A stretch of DNA of 33,651 bases from Candidatus Peregrinibacteria bacterium CG10_big_fil_rev_8_21_14_0_10_42_8 (GTDB lineage: Bacteria > Patescibacteriota > Gracilibacteria > Peribacterales > Peribacteraceae), in contig PFDQ01000019.1 in the NCBI GenBank assembly GCA_002772815.1, forward strand, positions 1 to 33,651, read 5' to 3'. Shown piece after piece: positions 16,095-24,743 of this stretch. Below the pieces are notes generated by a model that was given only the letters and a program-made list of their open reading frames with translations, was not told where the DNA came from and made no database searches. Numbering within the stretch: position 1 is the stretch's first letter; the number at the start of each line of letters is the position of its first letter. The translations under genes were made by a program, and so were the position numbers.

Positions 16095-16494
16095 GTTCTT
16101 CAATTTCAACATCCACCAGAAACATCTTGTCCAGTCCATTGGGTCCTCCTCGCTTTGAAAATGCAACTCGCTGACCTCCGGCTAAGTCTTTCAATCGACC
16201 ACTGGTCATGATGAGTAGCTCGTTCAGTCTGAATCTGGCACTACCGCGTAACCCTTCGGTAGTCTGATTCTTGTTTTGCCTGAAAAGTTCAGCTTCTTCA
16301 GGAGTGAGAATGAGCTTTTGGAATTCACCTCCTTCCCCAAAGATTTCGTAGTACAGGTGTTCACGTATTGCATCCAGAGGTGGCAAGTAGTCTTCGTCTT
16401 CTTTAAAGAGTGGTGAAAGGTCAATTTCATGAATTTCACTACGATTCGGTGAATTGGGCGGTTCATCCCAGAATGTGATTTCCAGTCGTGCCAT
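16081..16494 (-). CDS. Hypothetical protein
   Basis: MARLEITFWDEPPNSPNRSEIHEIDLSPLFKEDEDYLPPLDAIREHLYYEIFGEGGEFQKLILTPEEAELFRQ...; perfect TATAAT 7 nt upstream of ATG. Confidence 0.65.
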   Translation of the reverse strand: MARLEITFWDEPPNSPNRSEIHEIDLSPLFKEDEDYLPPLDAIREHLYYEIFGEGGEFQKLILTPEEAELFRQNKNQTTEGLRGSARFRLNELLIMTSGRLKDLAGGQRVAFSKRGGPNGLDKMFLVDVEIEEPTEE

Positions 16495-16559
16495 GAATGG
16501 TATTATAACATATTCTACAAAATAGAGATAGTGCAGTAAAATTCCGCTATAATAAGACC

Positions 16560-17060
16560 ATGAAGCCAGATGAGACCTTGCCAGAAGGCGACGAAAATAC
16601 ACAAAGCGAGGCTGAAGTTCCTACAGAGGAAACCGCTGCATGGTATGCGCCGTATATTGAGGCTGGAAGACAGTCAGGTGTTATCAGGGGAGAGGAATTT
16701 GAAGAGGTAGAGACTGCACGACAGCGCAAAGAAGCTGAACTCTTAAGAAGACGCGAAGCAAAAGAGGTAAGTCCACACGACTTCGACCTCAACTTCATTT
16801 TTCGTCTTAACGAGATTGATGTCCCTCTGACCCGTAAAGATTTGGTGCATGAAACGGGTAATCAGGCAGTCGTAATTACACGTGAAAAACTTGAAGAAAT
16901 AAGTGAACTTAGTTCCAATTATGGCGATGGAAGGGATTTGGGATACGTAGATTTTATCCACGTTTCAGGAGAAAGGAGACTGATCGAATCAGAAGATATC
17001 CGGGAGGGTGATGTGCTGATTCTCTACCCGGAAGAATTGGGGGATGAGGAGAAAACGTAA
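16560..17060 (+). CDS. Hypothetical acidic protein
   Basis: 166 aa ORF; perfect TATAAT (16548-16553) 6 nt upstream of ATG. Confidence 0.65.
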   Translation: MKPDETLPEGDENTQSEAEVPTEETAAWYAPYIEAGRQSGVIRGEEFEEVETARQRKEAELLRRREAKEVSPHDFDLNFIFRLNEIDVPLTRKDLVHETGNQAVVITREKLEEISELSSNYGDGRDLGYVDFIHVSGERRLIESEDIREGDVLILYPEELGDEEKT

Positions 17061-17064
17061 AACC

Positions 17065-17124
17065 CAAACCCGACACTATTAAGTCGGTTATTCTTTACAA
17101 ATCTGTCAAACCCGACACTACTAA
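17065..17124. repeat. Two-copy direct repeat CAAACCCGACACTAYTAA (17/18 identical, period 42)
   Basis: 17065-17082 and 17107-17124; first copy also forms CCGAC-8-GTCGG. Confidence 0.7.
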
Positions 17125-17171
17125 AACAAGGATTTTCCCTTGAGAAAGCCGTTCGTTGTTTGATTCCAATT

Positions 17172-17246
17172 TGGCTCCCCCGGCAAGATTCGAACTTGCG
17201 ACCCATCGGTTAACAGCCGATTGCTCTACCACTGAGCTACAGGGGA
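17172..17246 (-). tRNA. tRNA-Asn(GTT), CCA encoded
   Basis: Reverse complement TCCCCTGTAGCTCAGTGGTAGAGCAATCGGCTGTTAACCGATGGGTCGCAAGTTCGAATCTTGCCGGGGGAGCCA; cloverleaf pairs, anticodon GTT, T-loop GTTCGAATC. Confidence 0.97.
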
Positions 17247-17395
17247 ATGTGTGAGAATGATGACGCGGAGAAAGATCAGGAGGAACCGATATGGATCCTT
17301 CGTCCGCCTCTGGCGGACTACGGCCTGCAAGCAGGGGAACGTCTGCAGAATTATACGCATTTTTGGCAGTCTTCCAAGTGTTTAAGGCCAAGATA

Positions 17396-19036
17396 TTAAA
17401 ATCTGGCACCTTCCTCTTTTTCGAGGAAAAGTTTTACCAATTTCACCTCCGAGTACGAATATTCGCCGTTACAAGCGTCATAGATTGGTTTGAGGGCATT
17501 CATCCCATGCTGGTAGAAAGCCCCTGCAATCTGCTCAAATTGGTATTCCTCTGGTCTAAGGTACTCAATATCAATAGGAATTTTCTCTAGTAAGAGCTTT
17601 TCGATATGGCCAATAATAGTGTCTTCTTTCCATTCGAGCTGCTGAGAGATCTTATCAAGAGGGACTTTCTGCTCTAAAAGAGGCAGAGTTTTTTTATGAT
17701 TACCACCCTTGGCACGAGCTTTTTTTGCAGAAGGTTTACTACGGCTTTCAGAAGAGAGTTTTAAGTCTGTATCGGGAAGAGAGGCAGAGATCTGTTCCCA
17801 CTCGTATCGGATGCCATTATAGAAATCTTGGACAAGAGGATCGATAAAAATACTTCGTTCATCCCATTGTTCGATAAAGAGCCCCTTCACACTACGCGCA
17901 CGGCTCAAAGCAACATACGCATGGCCAGATTCCCAGAGGCGTGTGAGGCTTATCATCAGTGAGTCGATAGATGCTCCTTGTGCTTTATGAATGGTTGATG
18001 CCCATGCGAGGGTGATCGGGAAATTATAGGCACTTGCTTGCTCTTCACCGTTGCCATCGATCAGTGAAAAGGTTGATCGTTCGAGATCGATTGTTTTTCC
18101 ATCGAGGAGTTTGATAGTCAGTGTGTCGTTCGAAAGCGCCATAATAGTACCAAGTGTTCCATTAACATATGCATATGGATACTGAGCATCGTTTTTTCGT
18201 AGCATGACGAGAGCTCCAATTTTGAGATGGATTTCTTCAGGAATAGGACATTGCCTCTTGAGTTGCTCGATAGAAATGCCTCGACCTTCGTAACTTGTGG
18301 GAAAAATATTCTCTCTACCCGGTAGGGTATCTAGTCTTTGGTGGTTATACCGATCTGCTGTCGCACGATGTGGAAAAAGTCGTGTGCCATCAAAAGAATC
18401 ATTTGGTATCACTGTTCTGCTCTGAAGAAATTCTATGACATCGGATGATACATTCCCTTCACGAATGCTATTAAGTGCATTCAAGAGCTCTGGCTCGTTT
18501 GTTCGAACAGGTGTTTCGAGAAATGCTGGGGAAAAGTGAGACTCTCTCCATACATCATGAGTAAACCCCCAATCGACAGCGCCACCACCTCGTTGCACAG
18601 GAGGGAGTTGCGCGAAGTCTCCTACTGCAATGATGCGTAGTCCACCCCATGGACGGACGCTTTCTCGGACATTTCGAGCGATTTCTTCTGCGGTTGCAAG
18701 TGTTTCGCCTGAGAGCATTGATATTTCATCAATAATGACACATTCTGCTTTTTGGATTCTCTTATGAAGTCTGCCATTACGTAGTACACGCATGACAGTT
18801 GCATCACGTCCTCCTTCCATAATTCCAAGGCCAAAGAAACTGTGGAATGTTCTTCCATTGACGAGCATGGCAGCAGTACCTGTACTTGCAAGAATAGGAT
18901 ATGCATCCCAGTCTTTCCCACGTAAAAACTGCTGTAGCAAAAAACTCTTTCCTGTTCCCGCAGCACCTGTTAGGAAAACATTTGAACCACTCTCTAAAAG
19001 ATGAAGTGCCTTGGACTGACAAGTGGTAAGTTGCAT
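17396..19036 (-). CDS. PIF1/Dda-like SF1 helicase with C-terminal HTH (HTH_40-like) domain
   Basis: Walker A LTGAAGTGKSFLLQ, VIIDEISML, AVGDFAQLPPV, WASTIHKAQGASID, YVALSRARS. Confidence 0.9.
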   Translation of the reverse strand: MQLTTCQSKALHLLESGSNVFLTGAAGTGKSFLLQQFLRGKDWDAYPILASTGTAAMLVNGRTFHSFFGLGIMEGGRDATVMRVLRNGRLHKRIQKAECVIIDEISMLSGETLATAEEIARNVRESVRPWGGLRIIAVGDFAQLPPVQRGGGAVDWGFTHDVWRESHFSPAFLETPVRTNEPELLNALNSIREGNVSSDVIEFLQSRTVIPNDSFDGTRLFPHRATADRYNHQRLDTLPGRENIFPTSYEGRGISIEQLKRQCPIPEEIHLKIGALVMLRKNDAQYPYAYVNGTLGTIMALSNDTLTIKLLDGKTIDLERSTFSLIDGNGEEQASAYNFPITLAWASTIHKAQGASIDSLMISLTRLWESGHAYVALSRARSVKGLFIEQWDERSIFIDPLVQDFYNGIRYEWEQISASLPDTDLKLSSESRSKPSAKKARAKGGNHKKTLPLLEQKVPLDKISQQLEWKEDTIIGHIEKLLLEKIPIDIEYLRPEEYQFEQIAGAFYQHGMNALKPIYDACNGEYSYSEVKLVKLFLEKEEGARF

Positions 19037-19064
19037 GTGGGGTACAACAATACACGAAATATTC

Positions 19065-20378
19065 CTAAATGACACAACCGTCATCACGACACTTTTTTCT
19101 CCTCTCTGCAATGCGAGCGTAGATACGTTTCCCTACAAAAGGCATGCCAGGAATGTAGAACAGGGGAGTGAAGAATCGAGTAATTGGGAGGTGCCATGCA
19201 ATTTTTCGGAAGGCAAAGAACCCCTTATAGTATGTACCATCAGGGAGTTTGATGTGCATTGCCCTATCAAGGTCATCTTCGGTGATTTTTGCTGCATATT
19301 TCTTTCGCTGTTTAGGATCACGGAAGTTGACGATTTCAAGCCTATGAAGTTGGTCTAGTAGCTGGAGTATAAAAACACTGCGTTGACAGAGGTGACACTG
19401 CCCATCGTAGAGAACAACAATCTTTCCTGTGAATCTTTTATTAAGTACTCGGATAAACATTTCAAAATCTTCATCCAGCAGTAGCCCGAGGAAGGCTGTA
19501 CTCATTGCAAATGGGAAGGATCCAACATCCATAAAGACGAAAATTCCCCAGTGGAAAATGACGCCACCAAGAATAATCCACCTCCTTAAGGAGAACCGAT
19601 GCATCCATCGTGGTCGTACCATCCAAAGCTCGCGAGGTACAAGGAGAAGTAACCATGAGAACTCCCAAATTATTGTGTAGAAGCATGCATAAGGAGATAT
19701 CCAGCTTACACTATCCATGAAATCCTTAGACCACCTCGCAAAGTGTGTGTGGTGAAAAGCAGCTTCAACCACAGTACCGGCAGACCACATTGTCCCTTGA
19801 GTTTTATCCCATGCAGATGTGACATAGATAATAATAACTTGCCACAAAAGAAGTCTATACGGCCAGATGTGTGTCCGAAGTGGCTTTAAATATTCCCCAG
19901 TGGATTTCCATGATAACCATTGTTTTTCCAGTCTAGCGATAGAGAATGCAGAGATCTCTGGTGCTATCATCAATAGAAAACCGATGTTTCGAAGAACAGT
20001 ATCTCCTCCACCAAGTGGCTGGAGGTTTCTTTCATGAAAGCTAAAGAGAAGAAGTACAGAAGTAATAGTCATAAGCCGTGGCCATATTCCAATCATCATA
20101 CAAATGAGGCAAACAACAAAGATACTCCACAGTGCAATGACTGCATGTGGTTCTGTGATATACAGCAGCAGTGAATAACGATATTCATTTCGGAATACCA
20201 AATGTCCAAGTTCTGCAGGAAGAATACCTGCTTCGCTGTAATAGCGCATAACGTCTGGTGCACTTCCAAATAAAAAGGCAAGGACAGTAGCAGCCCATGC
20301 GATGCGCATAAGGCCAAATGCAGCAGCATTTGTTTCTGCAAAGAAGAATCGATCGATGTAGCGGATGATACTTCTCAT
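19065..20378 (-). CDS. HTTM (gamma-carboxylase-like) membrane protein fused to a DCC1/DUF393 thiol-disulfide domain
   Basis: N-terminal multi-TM ...RIAWAATVLAFLFGSAPDVMRYYSEAGILP... typical of HTTM; C-terminal VVLYDGQCHLCQRSVFIL...IVNFRD typical of DCC. Confidence 0.82.
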   Translation of the reverse strand: MRSIIRYIDRFFFAETNAAAFGLMRIAWAATVLAFLFGSAPDVMRYYSEAGILPAELGHLVFRNEYRYSLLLYITEPHAVIALWSIFVVCLICMMIGIWPRLMTITSVLLLFSFHERNLQPLGGGDTVLRNIGFLLMIAPEISAFSIARLEKQWLSWKSTGEYLKPLRTHIWPYRLLLWQVIIIYVTSAWDKTQGTMWSAGTVVEAAFHHTHFARWSKDFMDSVSWISPYACFYTIIWEFSWLLLLVPRELWMVRPRWMHRFSLRRWIILGGVIFHWGIFVFMDVGSFPFAMSTAFLGLLLDEDFEMFIRVLNKRFTGKIVVLYDGQCHLCQRSVFILQLLDQLHRLEIVNFRDPKQRKKYAAKITEDDLDRAMHIKLPDGTYYKGFFAFRKIAWHLPITRFFTPLFYIPGMPFVGKRIYARIAERRKKCRDDGCVI

Positions 20379-20917
20379 GTTGCAGTACAGGTAACAGACA
20401 CATCAATATGTTCATTCCAATCTGGTTGCCAGTTCTGCCACCACTCAGTGTCGTATATTTTTTCGTGTTTTGGGATGACGTGCCATCGTTTAATCATGCG
20501 TAACTGAGTACCAATAGGGATATCTCGTGTACGACAGTAATCGAGTAGGTACCGTTCACGAAGTGCTTCTTTATCATCATCTTCCATTCGTCTCATTGTT
20601 TTGAGCTCTGGTGCTCTTTGCCACCAGCTAATACTGTGTTCATTAAGAGTATACACACGAATCCATTGCCCATGGATACGTTGTTCTATGTCGACTTCAA
20701 TAACGCGACGCAGAGGATCTGGAGAGAATAAATTCCAGCGTTGCCATTGTGATGTCGTGAGAACATATGGTCTAAAAAAACTTCGCTGGTCAGATATCCA
20801 TTGAAGTACTGGCACTTCTTCAACATGATAAATGCTATAGCTGAATATGGCAGCAATGTGCCATAAACAGAATGCGCCAATAAGCATTTTGACAGTTATG
20901 TGAAGAACTCTGTTCAA
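20375..20917 (-). CDS. HTTM-partner membrane protein (DUF5819-like)
   Basis: N-terminal TM; SQWQRWNLFSPDPLRRVIEVDIEQRIHGQWIRVY; 4-nt overlap with the HTTM gene. Confidence 0.6.
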   Translation of the reverse strand: MNRVLHITVKMLIGAFCLWHIAAIFSYSIYHVEEVPVLQWISDQRSFFRPYVLTTSQWQRWNLFSPDPLRRVIEVDIEQRIHGQWIRVYTLNEHSISWWQRAPELKTMRRMEDDDKEALRERYLLDYCRTRDIPIGTQLRMIKRWHVIPKHEKIYDTEWWQNWQPDWNEHIDVSVTCTAT

Positions 20918-20944
20918 TTGCTTCTATGGTACAGCTCTTGAGTC

Positions 20945-22189
20945 TTATTCCAAAGACTTGTTTGGCTTTGGTTGTAGCATGACGACTTCTCGTCCAACAA
21001 ATTGCCCAGTGCGCTGATAGAGGAGGGAAGGTCTCTCGGGGTTATCTGCTTCGATGCCTTCAGGAAGGATGGCTTTGTATCCAATATCATCAAGAGCTTT
21101 CCAGATCTTTTCTAAGTGAATGGCTTCCCCTTTTACTTTCCAAAATGGCCACGTACAAACAAGAGGGACACCAGGAAGTGTTTCTGCTGCATTTTTTAGG
21201 AAGGCTACCTGAAGTTTTTCATTATCGTTTCGCATCTTTGTTGCATCGCGGCTATTTGCACTTCGTTCAAGGTTAGGACCAAGGCTTGTTTCGGTCACAA
21301 CCATGTCTGGCAGGGTTTTGTATGTAAACGGCTTTTCAGCATCGTGTTTAGAAACGCTGTCTGATACATCTTTTTTAAGAATTTTCTTTTCCTTACGAAG
21401 CCAGTCGATATTCGTTTGTGTACCTGAAACTGCTTTAGCTGTTATGTCAGATGCAAGGATATTCCATCCACGAAGAAGACATTCCAAGGGGATAACTCCT
21501 GTTCCGCAGAAAGGGTCTAGTACAGTATAGACTTCTTTTTTCAACTTCTTTCGTTTTGGATCTAGTGGAGTGCGAACCATAGAAGCACCAAGGTTGAGCA
21601 TGATTTGCGCAAGCTTTGGAGGAAGAAGTCCTACTGTCGTATCTCGAACAGGCTTTTCCATGTCCCTCCACGTGTATGCATCGATATCTTGCGCAGCAAT
21701 TGTCTTTCCCACCCAGAGTGTATCTTTTACTTGGATAATAAACATTTCTACACCCTTTTTACCATTGAGGATTTGAGCACTGTGTAATAGTGCAGTGGCA
21801 GCAGCTTTTTTCTCGTTTCCAACATAACGACATGGTCTCTTCTGGTCTTTCATAATTTGCTTTCCCTTGATGTATGCAGTTTTTACCTGTGGACGAGGGA
21901 TGCCGTAGCAACGAAGTCCAAACGTCACTTTCTTTTTCACTCCTTCCACTTCATTCGCCATAATTTTTGGAATATCTGCCATAGAGACATCCGCAGTGGT
22001 AACACGTTCAGCAAGAAGAATAGTACCTCCTAGCTGGTCTACTGTATCTTGGCTTAGTGGGTGGCTTGATGAAAAAAGGACCACAACCTTTTGTTCAATA
22101 GACTCTAAAGCAAAACCAGGAATAGTGGCTACTAGCTCTGCAAGACTCAGGTGAGATTGATGTCCAAGAATGGCTGCGTATTGATGCAT
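20945..22189 (-). CDS. Trm11/TrmG10-like SAM-dependent RNA methyltransferase
   Basis: VLDPFCGTGVIPLECLLRGWNILASDITAKAVSGTQTNIDWL; motif IV position reads VVTETSLGP. Confidence 0.75.
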   Translation of the reverse strand: MHQYAAILGHQSHLSLAELVATIPGFALESIEQKVVVLFSSSHPLSQDTVDQLGGTILLAERVTTADVSMADIPKIMANEVEGVKKKVTFGLRCYGIPRPQVKTAYIKGKQIMKDQKRPCRYVGNEKKAAATALLHSAQILNGKKGVEMFIIQVKDTLWVGKTIAAQDIDAYTWRDMEKPVRDTTVGLLPPKLAQIMLNLGASMVRTPLDPKRKKLKKEVYTVLDPFCGTGVIPLECLLRGWNILASDITAKAVSGTQTNIDWLRKEKKILKKDVSDSVSKHDAEKPFTYKTLPDMVVTETSLGPNLERSANSRDATKMRNDNEKLQVAFLKNAAETLPGVPLVCTWPFWKVKGEAIHLEKIWKALDDIGYKAILPEGIEADNPERPSLLYQRTGQFVGREVVMLQPKPNKSLE

Positions 22190-22197
22190 GTCTTAGA

Positions 22198-23586
22198 TCA
22201 TACAGAAACTTCGTCCGTCTTTCTATGGAGAATGCTATGAAGAAGAAGTGTCGTACTCATGACAATAAGTGGAGTGAGGTGAATGAGTCCTCTGGCGTAT
22301 CCTGTCTGGTTTAATGCTTCAATATACAAACTTGTAAACATATAGATAGGAAGTTGTCCAAGCCATACAATAACGATAAAGCCAATAAGAATGTTCATTG
22401 GTGTAAAGAGAACTCGTTTCCATTGTGTAAGACAAAGCCCCACAAAAAGCACAGGAAGGAGGTTCCAGTTTCCTTCAAGGAGAGTATTGAATTTTATGGC
22501 AGAGAGAACTCCTGCATGCCATTCAATATCAAATGAAGAAATACTCTTTGCATTTCCAAACGTTAGTCCATAGTGCCATTTAAAAGCGATCCATGGGATA
22601 ATGCATGCCATAATGAAAACCCCATACCATGCAATGGTTTGCTTTTTCTCAGATGGTGTAAATTTTGCAAAAAACATACCAACGACAAGAATCAAAACAA
22701 TCGGTGGTAGATGCAGTAGCAGCGCTTCATTTTTTGAGAATACAAGAAGTGCAGTGACGAGGGATGCAATACGGATGAAGCTCATACGAACTGCTCCAGT
22801 ATTCTGTACTGCAAAGAACAGCCAGCTTACACTCAAGAAGATCAAAATACTGAGATAGAGATCTGCGTAGGCAATCATCCCATGCATAGAATACAGAGGA
22901 ATACTGCTAAGGAGATACACACCAAGCATCGCCCATGGGAGTGACAAAAGTCGTCTCAGTGCAAAGAAAACAAGTGCAAGTGCACATATGTACCAGACAA
23001 TGTGAACACTGTTTACTAGACCTTCATGCCAATCTCCGTTGAGGTTTGCAAGCCATGTCTTCATCATTGGTACAGCCTGAGGGTAGGATGCAACACCGTT
23101 GTCTTTTCCTGGTTCTATTTCGAGAATCAGTTCTTGTTGAACGAAAAATGCTTTACCGCGCATGTTCCAGTTATTCATGACATCATCGTAGTATGGTGGG
23201 CCAATGAGGAAGATGAACCCAGCAACAAGCTTTGCTGCTATCCACAAGCCAAGAATACCAGTAAGAATTTTTTGCCATAGTAAGAGCTTTTCTACTCTCT
23301 GTTTAGGGCTTTTTGGTAATTCATTTCTTTTGAAGAAGCAGTATCCACCAAGGAGTACAGCAGAGAAAAGCTGAACACTCAGCATCCCAATAAGTGATAA
23401 ATCGATGACTCCAATGATATGGAGAATAAACGTATCGAACATTGTTCCAATGATTCCAATGCAGAGACCTGCAACAATTCGCTCAGCTTGGAAAAGCACA
23501 GGAGTCTTTCCTTCAAGAATACGTAAGACGCTCCAACCAATAATAGTAGGGAGAGCAAGGCCGAGTGGTAACCAAAGATATGTCAT
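22198..23586 (-). CDS. Multi-pass membrane protein, GT-C glycosyltransferase-like
   Basis: Many TM segments; PPYYDDVMNNWNMRGKAFF and SYPQAVPMMKTWLA loops as in GT39/ArnT-like proteins. Confidence 0.65.
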   Translation of the reverse strand: MTYLWLPLGLALPTIIGWSVLRILEGKTPVLFQAERIVAGLCIGIIGTMFDTFILHIIGVIDLSLIGMLSVQLFSAVLLGGYCFFKRNELPKSPKQRVEKLLLWQKILTGILGLWIAAKLVAGFIFLIGPPYYDDVMNNWNMRGKAFFVQQELILEIEPGKDNGVASYPQAVPMMKTWLANLNGDWHEGLVNSVHIVWYICALALVFFALRRLLSLPWAMLGVYLLSSIPLYSMHGMIAYADLYLSILIFLSVSWLFFAVQNTGAVRMSFIRIASLVTALLVFSKNEALLLHLPPIVLILVVGMFFAKFTPSEKKQTIAWYGVFIMACIIPWIAFKWHYGLTFGNAKSISSFDIEWHAGVLSAIKFNTLLEGNWNLLPVLFVGLCLTQWKRVLFTPMNILIGFIVIVWLGQLPIYMFTSLYIEALNQTGYARGLIHLTPLIVMSTTLLLHSILHRKTDEVSV

Positions 23587-24731
23587 TAACGAGTAAGGAA
23601 AACGAAAGAACCAGGTTCGAAATTGAGCATCACATCACCAGGAGGAGAAATTACTTCTCCACCAAGAGTGAGCCTTCCACTCTCATCGATTTGTATATCG
23701 CGCCTGTTATAAACAACCCATGTCTCGATGTCATCCGTTGCATTATCAAGCGTGACTGGTAGTGCAGGGTATGCAGTGTAGAGGAGTGTGCTCCAAAATG
23801 GCCATCCATGAGATGCAAGGAAGACATAGTTCTCTTTCCCTTCTGTATACTCTGTAACAAGTTGGCTAAACGCGGCAAAGCTTCCACGGTCTCGGTAGTC
23901 TTTCAGTTCGTATGGTTTGCTCCACCACGTTTTTATGTCTGTATTGGCGTAACTGATAATTTCTGCTCCCATACGTGCATCATAGAGGATCCATAGACAG
24001 GCAAAGAGAACAAAGAAAGCAGTCACTGCCTTTCGTCCGATTCTTCGCTTACGCCAGAGAGCAAGAATAAGCCCAAGTCCGAGGATGTAATAAAAGCCTA
24101 TATTCCAAGAGTCTGCAACTGGAGGGAACTCTGTAAAGAGTGCAGCGTATTGGTTTGCTGAGTAGGTCATGAGTGGACCCCAAAGAAAATTGATACTGTA
24201 GGCTCTTGCTTGGTCTAGCGTAAAGAATGTTTTAAACGGATATACAAAAGCGTTCGTCGAGCTTTCACCAGAAAATTCCATTTTCTGAAGGACAAAATCT
24301 ATATTTGGCATCAGTACAAAACCAATACGATCGCTTCGTGCGTTCCATTCAGGAACCTTGTTCATATTTAAGACCAACTGTTGTGGAGTGCTGCTCGCTA
24401 CAAAATCTACGGGAACTTGGTATACTTCATCCTCTTTCATTCCAGGTGCGCGCCAGATGAAAATCCCTTTTCCTCCTGTTGGGGATGTGTAGGTTGTAGA
24501 GATTGTATCGACGCTATGACGAAGCTTACTGACTTTTACAATCTGCCCTGCTGTATCTGTTTGAATAGAAAGCCCTTGAGGCATCAGTTGTACACTAGTG
24601 AGATTCACCGTATTCCATCCTTCGAGCTTATCCTGATTTTGCAAATCCCAGACTGTCACATTTTTTGCAGCACATACTGCTGGAGTAGTGAGAATGACAA
24701 GCCCAAGAAAAAATAATGATAAACGGTTCAT
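23586..24731 (-). CDS. Exported membrane-anchored hypothetical protein
   Basis: Signal peptide MNRLSLFFLGLVILTTPAVCAAK; internal TM; overlaps downstream GT-C gene start. Confidence 0.65.
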   Translation of the reverse strand: MNRLSLFFLGLVILTTPAVCAAKNVTVWDLQNQDKLEGWNTVNLTSVQLMPQGLSIQTDTAGQIVKVSKLRHSVDTISTTYTSPTGGKGIFIWRAPGMKEDEVYQVPVDFVASSTPQQLVLNMNKVPEWNARSDRIGFVLMPNIDFVLQKMEFSGESSTNAFVYPFKTFFTLDQARAYSINFLWGPLMTYSANQYAALFTEFPPVADSWNIGFYYILGLGLILALWRKRRIGRKAVTAFFVLFACLWILYDARMGAEIISYANTDIKTWWSKPYELKDYRDRGSFAAFSQLVTEYTEGKENYVFLASHGWPFWSTLLYTAYPALPVTLDNATDDIETWVVYNRRDIQIDESGRLTLGGEVISPPGDVMLNFEPGSFVFLTR

Positions 24732-24743
24732 AACACAATAATA

